Positions 28,962 through 43,900 of a DNA stretch of 64,000 nt are shown here, one piece after another (the stretch's first letter is position 1; each line of letters starts with the position of its first letter). The notes beneath the pieces were generated by a model. It saw only the letters and a program-made list of their open reading frames with translations, was not told the origin of the DNA and ran no database searches. Position numbers and translations under genes: made by a program. The stretch is from Solenopsis invicta (lineage: Eukaryota > Arthropoda > Insecta > Hymenoptera > Formicidae), in assembly GCF_016802725.1 (NCBI RefSeq), contig NC_052679.1, forward strand, positions 744,001-808,000. Reading direction: 5' to 3'.

Positions 28962-31900
28962 AACGACGATCTGGGTGGGACGTCCCGTGAGGCGCGGAAG
29001 GACGGTCGCCGGGTAAAAATGAATAATAACCGATGACGACGTCGCATCTACAAAAGACGGAAAAGGGAAGCGTTCGCAAACTTCACGTATCGCGATCGTC
29101 GTTTCCATCACGAAGGACGAGACGGATCGAGGCGCGAGATGCAAGGGGAAGGGACGACGGGGATCACCCTACACAGGCAAACGTTTCCGTTCTTGCGACA
29201 GGAGGAAGGAAGAAAGAACGCCGCGCCGGCGACGAATCGCGGAGCGGCGGTTTTAATGCGACGCCGACGCGTCGCGGAGGCGTTTTGTCGACTCGAGTCA
29301 ATCCGAGGGTATCGTCAACTACCGCGATACGTTTGTTCGATTTTCCCGTTCCGGTTCTTTCATAGAGAAAAGCGGGAGGTCAGTGGCAGAAATAACATTC
29401 AATATGATCCTAAATAAACGTCGCGGCCGATCTTTTGCGGGTATCGCGAACTTCGGGAAATTGCCGGAAGCTCTGTCTCTCTCTTTCCCTGCGCGATTCC
29501 TCGAAGAATGAAACGTGACTCCAAGAATTTCTGGATGATTCACGGTCGATGCGCCCACCGTCGCTCGACAGCGGGATTTAAGCCGGGGATTGAAGTCAGC
29601 ACGAAACTCGACGAGTATTACTTCTCTCTCGCCCGACGGTAAAGACTTCGCTCGGACATAAAGCTGATGCGGGAAAAATGAACGGGGTGAAACGTCTGCC
29701 GTAAAAGTGTCTGCGAATTTATCATTTTTGTTGATTTTGTAATGCGACGTGATGTAAAAGCGCGGGGTCCAATACGTACCATTCAGGGAGTACATAAGAA
29801 AGCCATAAGCCAGGGATACTTCGGAATCATGTGGCGATAAAAGTAAAGTACTTTTCCCATGCAACTCCACGCAGATATTTCAATTTGTTTCGCTACACGG
29901 GGAATAAGAAGAGTAAGACCAAGTAAATATCAGCGAGACTTCCCTTAAAAAAAAAACTGGTGGTTTTTTTTTCAATTTATCTCGCCAGACGTGGGGAGAA
30001 AGATGGGCGGGACGAAGTGAATATCAGTGGAACTTAACTGCGACGCCAATATATAATGATATTTTGTCAATATCAGCTAAAATTTATTAAATTGAAAAAG
30101 TTATTTTGAAAGACTGCAGATTTCTTCGGTTGATATTATTTTCTTTTTGTTAATGAGAAAACATTTTGATCACGAATACTCTCTGAAACTGACTGTGAAA
30201 GAACAAAACAATAAATTATTTAAAATATTATTTAAAATCTTCACAAATTTTGTAATTTAAAACAAAATAAATAAATATATATATATATATATATATTCGA
30301 GCGTTAGAGAAAGAAACAGCAAGGCTTCTAAGTGCAAAAAGTGCAAGTAACACGAACATGCGTTATATATTGCTGCAGTTTTAAAAGAGTAAAAACACTT
30401 TTATAAAAGAGTAAATGGATCTAATAAACTTTAACATAAATATTTATTGAAGTTTTATTAATATACATAAAAAATGTGATTTATTTCATAATGTTAATTC
30501 TTCATAAAATTTGCAAATAGGTGCTAGGAAACGCAATTTTAAAGGGATATTCTAGAGCGTGAAAAAGTTGGCTTATTTTTTTAAAGAAAATTGCTGCACA
30601 TATTTTTTTATACTTTTACATATCTAATTATACATATTTAATAAATGTTTACAAATTTTGCGGCATTCTTTTCATACAGTTGTACGCAGTTGTTTAAATT
30701 TATCTCGCCAGACATGGGGAATAAGATGGACAAAATGAACTGAATTCATTGAGTCTTAACTGCGACGCCAATATTCGTTAAAGATATTTTAGCAGTATTA
30801 GTTAAAAGTTATTGAATTAAATAAGTTATTTAAAAAAAACTACAGGTTTTTTTGATTTATGTTATATTTTGTTTTACTAATAATAAAAAATTTTGATCAC
30901 GAACACGCTCTGAAACAGGAAATAAAATAATAAATAATTTAGCTTAGACAACGCAATGATTATATTTGTTCGTATTAATTAAAACCTCTAAATTTTTTTG
31001 TACTTAACATGAAATAAATATACATATATTCAAGCGTTGGAGAAAAAAAGCAAGGATTAAATTTCAAGTACAAAAAGTGCAAGCAACCCGAACAGGCATC
31101 ATATTTTGTTGCGGTTTTAAATATAAAACTTTTAAAATTATTTAAATGGATCTAATGAACTTTTGCATGAATATTTATTAGAGTTTTATTAGATATATGT
31201 CAAAACTTTGATTTATTTCGTAATGCTACTTCCTCATAAAATTTGCAAATAAGTACTATGAATGTGTTTTAAGGGGATACTCTAGAGGGCAAAAAAGTTG
31301 CTTATTTTTAGGAAATTAAAGAAAAATTGCTGGATGTGTTCTTTTACACTTTTACATATGTATATACACATTTATTAAATATCTTCCAATTTTCCAACGT
31401 CATTTTTCCATGCAGCTATACGCAGGTATGTATTTAAGTTTGTCTCGCCAGACGTGGAGAATGAGATGGGCGGGACGAAATGAATATCAGTTGGGCTTAA
31501 CCACAACGTCGGTATTCGTTTTAAATGCTCGTAAATAAAGTCATAAACTTCTCCGCATGCGTGGGTTGATCGGTTAAAATCTGCGGATGGCCGCCGATGG
31601 GAAAAATGATGGATCTTTGTCGTAACGTGATACTCAAACTTATGTAAAGTTAGTCCCTTAATATAAAAAAGAAATTAGCTTTTTGTTCATTTGATTGTTC
31701 ATCGTTTGCATATGTATGCACATCTCGGATTTTCGTTTGTATACTTTTAATAAAAAAAGTTATTAACAAACCAATTTGAGGAAAATTATTTGCGACTATG
31801 AATACCAATCTTACATAGATTTTTGTTTACACACTCTTGATTAAAACGTTATTAAAATAAAACTTATTAATTAAAAGACAACATTTCGAGAACAGTCGAC

Positions 31901-34900
31901 GTCGGCAGATAAGCTAAAAACATGGATATTATGGATATTGCGATTGAAACAGCACTGGCTGATAGAATTTTGTTTGCGCATTCTCAAAAACAGGTCGATT
32001 TTTCGTTTGCATTATTTGCACTTCCTTAGTTTAAAAAGTTTTTAACAATTAAAGTTTTAATAATAATCAATAGATAAACTGAAAACGTGGATACTGTATT
32101 TAAAAAAGCACCAATGGATAGACTTTTGTTTGCATATTTCCAAACAGATCGATTTTTTGTTTGCGAACCTTTTGTTAGAAAGTTATGAACAATTAAATTT
32201 TAAGAACAATCAACGTTGGTAGATAAACTCAAAACACTGATCCTTTATTTAAAATAGTACCAATAATCGATAGATTTGCTTATATACTCAAATAAGTCAA
32301 TTTTTTATTTGCACACTCTTAGTTAAAAAGTTAAAACTGATAAATAAAAATTGGAGAACGATCAATTTCAGTAGATAAATTCACGTTGGTTATGTTTAAA
32401 ATGACATTAATTGTCGTTTACATATTAAATTATATTTTTTGACAATTGCAAATAAAAATTTATTGACTGATGCTATTTTAAATTTATTCCCTCGGAATTT
32501 GCAGAAACGTTTTGTAGTGTAAAATCGACTCTAAAAAATTTATTTATTAATAACGAAAATTGACTCGTTTGGAAATGTGCAAAGTCTATCTAAAAGCTAT
32601 TTCAAATAACAGTGTCCAGCTTATCTATTGAGGGTGTGCAAACAAAAAAATTAGTCAGTTTGAGAATATGCAAACGAAAGCTATCGATTAAGACTATTTT
32701 TCCAATGTATAATATTTGCTTGTCATTTGGAAGCCACTGTGAAGCTAATTCCTCTCAAAATTGGTTAGTTAATAACTTTGTTAGAAGTGTGTAAGTAAAC
32801 AAAAATTCGAAATGTGCATACATGAGCAAAAGAAGTCATTGAATGAGATAAAAAAAATTTAATTTTTTTTTTTTAATATTTGGGCTATGCTAACTTCACG
32901 CGAGTGAAGTTGAATCGTTCCTTCGTGGCGATACTTTAGTTAAATTCCGAGGAAAAATTGAGTAACGAAAGCTCTCTCGCGAGCAACCTCTCGCGAGAAG
33001 ATAGACGACACTTTTCGCAGTTTATCGTCGAGATTCTCCGCTGTAAACGCGCAAAGTGAGAATACGAACAGGCTGAGAGCGCAAGTTATATGCAGACAAA
33101 TTGCGCGCGAGAACTTGGCGTGGAAGTTCGCGCGAGCGTGCGTAAGCCAGGAAAGAGACTATGTAAGTAACGTAGTAGATCAGGGGCACTCGAGATAAAG
33201 CAAGGGACAGGAAAAGCAAGGAGTAATCTCGCATCAGATAAATTAATAAGCCCCCCCGTTATAAACGGGCTCATGTATCACGCGATCGCGAGAACGAATG
33301 CCACAGCTCGAGCACGAGCTCCTCGTGTAATCGCTCGTAACGCAACGTGCAGTCGCGAAACATTGTTTCGCCCGACTGCCTATTGATTTTCGCGGGCAGA
33401 TTAAATGGAAGTTTCCTGAACGAGTGTGCGAACGGTGCTCAACCTTACGAGAATAGTCGTAATGATGCGAAATGCTCGTAAGCCGTAGTTTACGGGCAAA
33501 TGTCAGCTGCGGACAGAATTGTCACCAGGTACTTTTGTGGGAAATAAAATAGATAATGCTCGGGCAACTTGAAACTCAGTGGGATGTCTATACCAATATT
33601 TAATCATTTCTTGAAACTTTACAAATTAACGCATGGGTTGGTTATACCGTGTGTGTTTGGAATAAATATTTATACACTCGACAATTAAGGATTTATCGAA
33701 CATGCAGTCCCTGCAAATTAAAACAAAATTTGAAAATGTGTTTAATATTGTCACTTTAAATAAACTATATACATATATATATATATGAAAGTTGTGTGAA
33801 TAAGATTGTGTTTTTATTTAATAACATTTTTATAGTTTATTCCATTTGTTATTAAAATTAAATTATTTTTGTTACAACATTAAAAAAAAATCTCAATTCT
33901 TTTGTGTGAATACTTTTAGTATTCAAAATGATTTATACAAGGTTTTATTGTCTGTTAAATTATTTTGTAAATAAAGAAATAAATAAATTTTGCCTATTTT
34001 AGAGAACTGATTTTTACATCGTAGAGAGACTTTACATCATCTCGATTATTTAAAATATTTAAATTAAAAAATTCAGATTTTTTTATTATTTTATTATTAA
34101 TTATATTTTTATTAGAGCACACACATATCTACCTGTTAAAATAACTTTTTATTTAGATAGAAAATTGCTGTCAAATTTTTTCTATTATTTTATAAAACAA
34201 TCTCTAATTTTTTTACAAGTTTTTTAATGTTTTGAGAAATATCCTATACATTCTTAGGTAGAATTGAAATCGTTAGATGAAAACTGTAAAATGTTCAGAC
34301 AATTTCTCTTTTAGATAAAACTCATTAATTATTCTTAAAAATATTTTATGGATGTTCAATGTCTAAGCAATATTGATAAATAATAGAATGGAAATAATGC
34401 CCAGCCAGATTTTATGCCGTTTTATGCATTGATTATATATTCTACGAGAACCCTCTATCAAAGGAAATTGCATAGTTGAACGATGAATTCTATTGTCTTG
34501 ATATATGAAGCTTCCGAGAGCTACAAGTGCAGTTATGAAATGAGTATATCGTCGATTTCATTACAATATGTTGTGTAGCACGTTTCATATTATACTTGAT
34601 TTTCGAACAGAGTGCATACCGCAATTATCCCGAGTTATCTTTTTCGTGAATGTATTAACAAAATCATTGCTTTTGCTCAAAATTATGTCAAGTTTATCGG
34701 AAAATTGAGTGAATATTTATATAAACAGTTTAAATAGTGCTAAATTATCTTTAGATACAAAATTATTATTAGATACAGAACTATAAAATATTTAGATGAT
34801 TTTTTTATTTAGATACAACTCATTCGTTATTCTTAAAAATATTTTATCGATATTCATTACGAAACGACATCGATAATAGAAACTAATGCCAGCTATTTTA

Positions 34901-37900
34901 TGATGTTTTGTATATTGACTATTCTATGAGGTGAAAATCCTGCATCAGAGAAAATGGCATGGTTGAATTCTATTGTCTTGATATATGAAGCTTCTAGGGA
35001 CTGCAAATGCAGTTATAAAATGTATACATATATCATCGTTTCATTACAATATGCTGTGTAGTATGTCTCATATTCTACGTGATTTTCGAGCGCGGCACTT
35101 ACAGTTACCTCGATTGTCTTTTTCGCGAATGTAGCAGTAACAAAATCACTGCGTTTTTTCCGAATTAAGTCAACTTATCAAGTTTCACGGAAAATCGAGT
35201 AAATATACAGACGACGCAGTTAATAAAATTATAATAATCATTCAATACAAAACTAGAAAATATTTAAACAACGTTTTATTTAAGTACTACTTATTCATTA
35301 TTCTTAAAAATATTTTATGGATATTCAATGTCGAAACATCAGTAAATAACAGAATAGAGATAAAATTCCAAGCCAGCGATTTTATGGTGTTTTGTATATT
35401 GGCTATTCCATGAGGTGAAAATCCTCTATTAAAGGAAATTACATGATTGAATTCTACTATCTTCGTATATGAAGCTTTTCCGGGAGCTACAAGTAAAGCT
35501 ATAAAATGTACATATCGTCGTTTCATTTCAATGTGCTGCGTGGCATATCTCATATTCTACGTGATTTTCAAGCGTGATACCAACCAGTTAGCCCGAATGT
35601 CTTTTTCGTAAATGTAGCAATAATAAAATCGCTGCTTTTGTTCCGAATTATGTCAAGTTTATCGAAAGATTGAGTGGATATTTATGTAGATGACAATTAA
35701 TTAGAGTTAAAATTATTATTAGATGCGAAACTAGATCGAGAAAAAAGTATTTGATATTTGTGATTATAATTGTACGTTAAAATAATTATTATTAGGAGGT
35801 TCTATTGGTACAGTTATTAAGGCAAATGTACAGAACATCATTATAAGTCACTGATGTCACTTTATAAGCAAAGATTAATTTTCGAAAAATTACTTTAAAA
35901 AAAGTATTGTTAGATAAGATAAATTTTATTTTAAGCCAATATTGTGGATTAGTGAAATTAATAATTTGCATTTGCAGTCGCTGGATATGTGTAATAAAAT
36001 GTGAAAGTCTTCACATTTTAATATGCACATTCAGAACTGTGCTCTCATTGTCCTCGTTCATTTTGTATTGACAAAAATTTTGAAAGTCCGTTGGATTAGT
36101 CTATCTACAAATTTTCAAATATCCCGAATCATACCTGCTCAAGGACATTTACGCTACTTACATGCACCAAATGACGTCACTTTATCTGATCTGCTTTTAG
36201 CATAAATAATTATAGTAAAAAAGAGAAAATTTTTATATTGAATTTTAATAAATGTATAACATTTTCATAAAATATTAATTTTATTATGAATTTTATCTAC
36301 CGCATCATTGTAAATTGCTAATGAATAAAATTAATATATTTATATAAAACTTTTCTATTTTAAAGTTTGGAATTAATGGAATTATTACCTACATTTTTTA
36401 CAATTATTAATTTTAGAAATGTAATTGATATAATTTATAATCATTTTTGGTTATAATGACAAATACCAAATACTTTACTTTCAGTATATAAAGTGTTGAG
36501 ACGATTTTTTTTATTCAGATGCAACTCAATTCATTATTTTTAAAAGTATTTTAAGGATATTCAATGTCGAAACGATATTGACAAAGAAAAGACTGAAAGT
36601 AATAACAAGCCAGCGATTTTAGTGTTTGGTATATTGACTATTTTATGAGGTGAGAATTTCCTATCGAAGAAAATTACACAGTTGGACGATGAATTCTATT
36701 GTCTTGGTATACGAAGCTTCCGAGAGCTATAAGTACAGTTATGAAATGTGTATACTGTCGATTTCATTACAATACGCTGCGTAGTACGTTTCATTCATAT
36801 TTCCGCGTAGTAGTTAACAATTAATAGTTATCTCGAAAGTCTTTTGTAAATGTGTGTTAACGAAATCGCTGCTCGGGATCTTGTCTAATCTTATTGCTTC
36901 GGGTTACACCGGACTTAACCAGAAAATCGAATGGATACTTACACAACAGTTAAGCGGTGTTAAAATTATCGTTAGATACAAAATTGTAAAATGTTTAGAT
37001 GATTTTTTATTTAAACGTACTTTATTGTTTTTGAAAGTATTTTATGGATATCCAATATCGAAGTGACATTGATAAATAACGGAGTGAAAATAATGCTCAG
37101 CCAGCGATTTTAGTATTCAGTATATTGACGATATATGAGGTGAGAATTCCCTGTTCAAGAGAAAATTGCATGGTTGAACGAGGAATTGTATTATGCATAA
37201 GAAATGTCTAAGAATTATTCTACAAATGCAGTTTATACGAAATGTATATATTCGATTTCATTACAATATATTGCATAATATATTTTATTCTATACTTTAA
37301 TTTGAAAGTCAAATAAATATTTAGCGAAAATTAAAAATATTAAACAATAAGCGTAGTAAAAAATAATAAAATAATAATAATATTATCATTAAATATAGTT
37401 GAAATTATTATTAGATACAAAACTATAAAGTAGTCAGTATTTTTTATTTAAATATAACTTATTAATTATTAAAAGTACCTTATAGATATTCAATGTCAAA
37501 GCGAATAAATGACAGAGTGAAAATAATGCCGAGCCAGAGATTTTATTACGGATTGTTTTATAGAGTGAGAAATCTCCTGTTCGAGGAAATTGTATGTTTG
37601 AAAGATAAATTCTATTGTCTTTATATATCAAGCTTCCAGGAATTACAAATGTAGTTATGAAATATATATGTTGTCAATTTCTCTTTCTCTCTCTCATTAT
37701 TATGTTCTTTGTAGCACGTTTCACTTTAATTTTAAGCGTGGTCGTTATCTCGAGTGTCTTTTTCGTGAATGTGGCATTAACGAAATCACTGCTTTTATTG
37801 CTTGGGATTATGTCAAGCTTAATCGGAAAATCGAGTGGGATTTTCGTCAATGAATGTGGGCTTGTTTTGGCAAAGCCGATTTTCTCTTTTTCGGGAAAAT

Positions 37901-40900
37901 CATCGTCATGTGGAAATAAAAATCTATTTACATAGCTGAGATTGCTTTGAATGTTAATTAGGATTCATTTGGTTTACTGTACATTAAAATCTATATAAAT
38001 CTAATTACTAGCAAAATTAGCTTTGTAGTCGGCATTAGCGTTTAACTAGGGTTAATGCGCCACTTCTTTATACTGTCGCTGATGTAATATCGCGTTATCG
38101 CGCAAAGCGTAATGCGTGATATGGGATCAGAGAGCTAGGATCAAATCGCCGTTGGAAGCGTAGGCATTAGTGTTAGTCCTCAACCTTATTTTAAGAGGCC
38201 GTAAACCGTAAGGCTGTAAGGAATCGACCATCACAGTTAAATGTGAGGAGAATAATCAACTGTAATTGATCAATTTCTTATAGCCTTTTAAAGTAAGGTT
38301 GTGAACCAACACTTACTCATCGCGACTTCGTTTACACAAAAAGCGACTCTGGCCGAGATATTTATTTTTCGCAATAAATTCTTTACATTTTTTAGAATAA
38401 GAGGACAAGGCCTACAAAATACTTGTAAGCGTCAAAATTATTAACTTGATTAGTAATTAAATTTTTCTGATATTACATTTCTAGGTTCTTTGTTTTAAGT
38501 CCGGCAAATATATAATTTTGTAAACGTTTGTAAACTTACCTAGAAAATTACTGAGCACTAAAAAAAGTTTTTGACCGGTATAGCCTTTCTCGTTATTTGA
38601 ATGTGTTGATACATTTCCCGGTTACATTAGGATATCGTTTATATAGGAAAAAAAATAGTATTTGTAAATTGATGACAAAATTGTTTGCACACGATACCAT
38701 ATAATTCATAATTTACCGGTTAATTTCTTATATGGAATAATTTGTCATGTCCAGCGACTCGCTTAACAGGCGGAATTTCATTTGCCTGTTTGTGCCACGG
38801 GGTCAGAAAGTTACAGTAAATTCGATCTAAATATAATGCGCTAAATATAACGGTCGCGAACAAGGGTGCATTACGCTGCAATTAGATACAATTTCCCATT
38901 CGTGTCAAGGGTGCGTGCTAATTTGAATTTTATCAAAGATACCACGCGCTCTCGAACATTGCCTTCGTGTACAAGGGGCGGGATCTACGATCTTCGCCAA
39001 ACGGCACGTTCTCCCTTTCGTAATTAATACTTACTGATCGTTAATTATTCACAGTACTGCTACGAAGCAGTCGCCAATCCTGGTGCAATCCGATTCTCGC
39101 ACGCTCGTGCGGTCGCTGCTCGCTCGAAAGTTGAATCGGATTACCAGCGTATCCAACCGAGTCTGAATTTATAATCTAGCAGGACGATGGTGCTCGCGCG
39201 CTAAAGGTGCATCCGCGCGTGAAATTCCTCGTGACCGGCCTCTAACGAGCTCGTAATCCGTAATAACTCGTAATTTCATAGTTATTATTCGCGTAATGAG
39301 AACGGCAGATCTCCCGCGCGAGGCCGTCCAGCTGGCAATTCGCGACAGTAATTTATCGCCATGGCACCAGGCTTCCGGCGCTATATCGCGTTTAAATCGC
39401 GACGGACACGGGGCTTGACATCCGTGTGCTGTTGGAGCGTAGACGTCGCATCGATAGCGCATAATTTGGACGTTATGGCAAGATCACATCCGACTGCCCG
39501 CCGCCGCCGCCGCCGCCGGCCCTGTCCACTCGTGACGATTTGTGTTACTGAATATTATATAATCCCGCACTCTCGTGTTTCGTGCCCGTTTTGCGATTTA
39601 CATGTCATGTTTTCATCATCGATATTTTCCATTTAATGCGTTATACATGTCCTCCGGCTTTGCAATTCGAGGCAGCGTTTAATTTCACACTTGCTTTGTA
39701 ACGATTTTTAACGTTTGATTCGAGAGAAACTGTCGACAAACAGTGCATCATCGCGCCAATTTTTTGTAATCGATCTGTAACGAGCCATTCGATCGAGTCG
39801 CTCTCTAATCTCGGATTAAGATGCTGGCGCCGTCAATTTTATCGATTGAACGCGTCTTACGAACGTACAATTTACAATATTTATAATCTATGATCAACAG
39901 ATCTATGATCTTTACATATTACTACATCGAGATTTCATGCACACAATACACAATTTGTGAAACATTATATAGTATTCTTCTTAATTGGGCCTCTAAACGT
40001 AATTCTAACATGTAAATAAATCATAATGATTATAGAATCTAAACTGATATGTGAAAACAGAAACGATGAATGATTGAAAATTCTTAACAGTTATAGCTAG
40101 ATAGATTAGTGCTGATATTTCTTATGTGATTTTATATACATTTTCAAGTTTCCTAGCTGAAATGTTATTTTTCACAGCCAATTCTTTACAGTTTTCAAAA
40201 GGAAAAACTTTTTCTTATTGAAATTATTGCTACATTAGATTACTTATTAGTATTATTTATTATTAAATTGATTATCAAATTTAGTATCGTGATATTCAGT
40301 GTTGCACTTAAATAATTTAAAATTATCCAGATAAAGGTAAGATGTAAATATACCTCTGATAAGACGGAGATAATTTAGTTTTAACTTATATACGAGTACA
40401 TGAAAAAATTATGTACGTATTTATCTTAATAAATTTTTAGATAATATCGCTATTGAATAAAACAATTTAGGATATGAACAATATATTTATATATTTATTA
40501 ACTATTCCTTCGTAGAATCAATATGCAAATAAAAATCGAAGTTAAAAAAAATATAAAGATTACATAACTTACAATATATAATGGCTAACAAAATTCCTTA
40601 TAAAAGTTTTCGAATTTATAGTTTTGGGACAATTTTTATATTGTATTACTACTGATCTGTGCAATCTAGACTGCGTTCCTATATACACTGCCACTAAAAA
40701 TCTATAGTTTACTTTACGTATATTATAGATTTTCAATATTGGTAGTAAATTTTGAAACGCAACCCTGTTATAACTTAAAAATATTCTTTTGTTAAAATAA
40801 ATGGTAATTTGGAGATTGAGACTGTGAGGACACTACTTCATTTTTGTTAGTGTTTACGTTATCTTAGACAATTTGAAAAAGATTGCATTCCTTTTATTTA

Positions 40901-43900
40901 AAATTAAAATGAAAATAATATACATTTTAATAATTTAGATAAAAATAAAATAAAGCTATTTCTTTATCTACGTGAATATCTACGAGAATATCAATGTTTG
41001 CCTTTTTTTCTATATAAAAAATATTTCACATAGATAACGGCAAACACTGGCAATATTACTATTCTTGTTTAACTTATAACTGTGTTTCAAGATTGAAAAT
41101 TTATTCGGCATAGAGTTTCGTGAACTTGAAAATGTATAAGTTTACATCTGTTATCTCTGTCGTTATTTCGCTCATGTAACTTTTATCACTTTTTCACAAA
41201 GTAAACGTGTTGGTGAATTGTCAGCTTTTGTTGCTATATTGAGATAAAATTCACCAAGAAAAAATTATAACTTTTTAAACATTTTCTTATTTTTATTTTT
41301 AAAAAATTATCCAGAGCCGTATACATTAGCATGTGTATTTCATTTTGTAAAAGGAATTATAATTCTGTGGCGCCAAAACGAAAGGTATAACTTGTTTAAC
41401 AAAATGGTATTTTTGTCAGTATAAAACGGATAAAGCTAGCATCGCTTTAAATTTCGCATAGGGTCAGTGCCGTCATTTTCCAATGCTCCGATCTATCTGT
41501 GAGGCTACTCATGCGTTCATGGAAATTTTTACGGAGGTATTCATGAAAATCCCTTTCTTCTATCGATCGACTTGTTCAGAAATTGCGGACTCCCAAATTG
41601 GTTTTCGGATAAGATAGGTATTTTCCGCCACGTTAAGCATGCTAAAAGCGACGCGCAGTTTAAATTCGTTTCCGTAAAAGTCTACCCTCAGCGATCGCAA
41701 TTAAAGTTCAAGAGTGTGGTGTAGTATCTAACGACTTTTCAAGAGACTCTTCCGTCGCGTAAATAATATAAAAATCCCGATGTCGAGGATTTTTAAAAAA
41801 CGGGTACTCGCAAACGATAACGATCTACGGTAAATATCCGCGATAAAATTTCCTTAAAGAACCCTTGTCCTCGGAAGCTGTGTGCCTTCCGACAATGAGT
41901 CGTGCACGAATCGAAAGTTGTCGAAGGAGCGAATCATCGAAAGGTCTACTCGTCCAAGCGGAATAATAGACGCGGGAGCGGAAGATTTTCAAGCTCGCGG
42001 CTGATCAGCGAAGCGTACGTATTTTCGACAAAGGTCCTTCTAAACGTATCCATGGTGTTCTAATAGATAAGAGCTTGGACCCGCATTCGACCATCTGAAG
42101 GCCGAAGCTATCCATCAAGCCCGGACTTTTTGGCTGATCCTCCCCAGCGTTTTATAACTTATTTTAACGATATAAAGACTGACATCAGTAGCAGCCGTTT
42201 CGTAAGATATTGAATTGATAGGAAATTAATTTCAATTTGTCAAAGCAAAAAGTTTTACACGGTCAATATTATTATTCTGACTTTGCGTATTCTAATGTAT
42301 GATTACAGCTAACAGAAACGTTTTCATATTTTTATAATTGAGATATAAGATATTCTATGAGATATAAGATATTTTACATTTTTATAATTAAGATATAATG
42401 TGAGACATTATAAAATAGAATGGAATTTATTACTTCAGTTTACAAAGCTAAAAGGGGATGCATTATAAAGGCATTGAGAAAATTAACATATTTGCACGTG
42501 AATATACGGTATTTAACCTTAAAGTGCTACGGTGGCTGAATTTTCACCCAGGGTCTAATTCAAGTATTTGCTATTAAATAGCGACGGTAACCAAGAGCTT
42601 GTGGTTCGGCCTATTCTCCTCTGTAGTATGTCTGTACTTAGACAGTGTCAGACTTTCATTACGTTCTTTATGACCTGTGATTTCAAACTTGTCTGAGCAA
42701 ATATTCATTCAGAGCATTATTAATGTTAACTTTTAAGTGTTAATTTTTTTTCACTTATAATTTTTTGTAATACATTATATTGTTGGGTTTTGCGAGTAAG
42801 ATGGTTTTTATAAATTAATAAATTTTTTAATGTGGATAGAGAAATATTTTTATAAAGATAACTATTTTAGAAATTTTCTATGAATCTTGCAATAATTTTT
42901 CTGTGGGTGATAGTGGAAATAAAGGCAGAATACAATTTGAGAATAAATCAAAATATAATTATAATATATGTCATTCATATAATAATTATATCTATTTATT
43001 TTATTCAGAAAGACATCATTTATTAGTTGAATATTTATTGCTATTGAACAGAGATCTTCTTTTACTTTATTTTTATACATATTTTTTTTCTACATGTTTT
43101 ATTCCATTGCCGATTACATTTTTGAAAAGAGCAACTCAGCGATATCAATTGCGGTTTAATCATTTTGATTGAGATTTGCGTTACAAACATTTAAAATAAA
43201 AAAGGGATTTAATGGATTACAATAACTTTTAACAAGATTGTTGCATTAAAATTTATTTATCTTACATTAAAATAGCGTTAATTCAGTTATTGATCACCTT
43301 GCAATTTATAAAGTAGATATAAACAAATATTTACAAAATTTTAATTATATGGGTAATTTTTCACCCAGAATAGTATAAATGGCAGAAAAAGATAAAGCAT
43401 TTTAAGAGTAATATTAATTAATTTGTCAAAAATTTATTATTTGAATTATAAAAAGCATCACTGAATACATGACATTGTAAACATTTTTGAAACAATGGAA
43501 ACTTTCTGAATTTCTGAATTTTTCTGAATTTCTAAATTGGATGAAATTTATTGTCGCGTGAATATCTGCTAAATTTCATATCACGTATTGTACAAATAAC
43601 AATGTTTGATTTACGATCGTTTTAAACAAACTGTTTAAATTGACGGTAGTCGAAATTATTTTTTTACACTGCGAACAAGCGAATAGAATATTGTTGGAGA
43701 GGGTAATTCAAAGCAAAGCTTTGATGTTCGTTAGGCGCGGTCTGCGTAAAGTTGCACCTGGATTATTCCCATACACGGAGTATAGCGGAAACAGGACGGT
43801 AAACGAGCGCGATGTGCGAATTTTACGGTACGCTGAACCGCCCTCTGTGCTTGAAAGAAAAGCGGGAAACCGGAGAATATTGTTGGACGAGATTATACAT

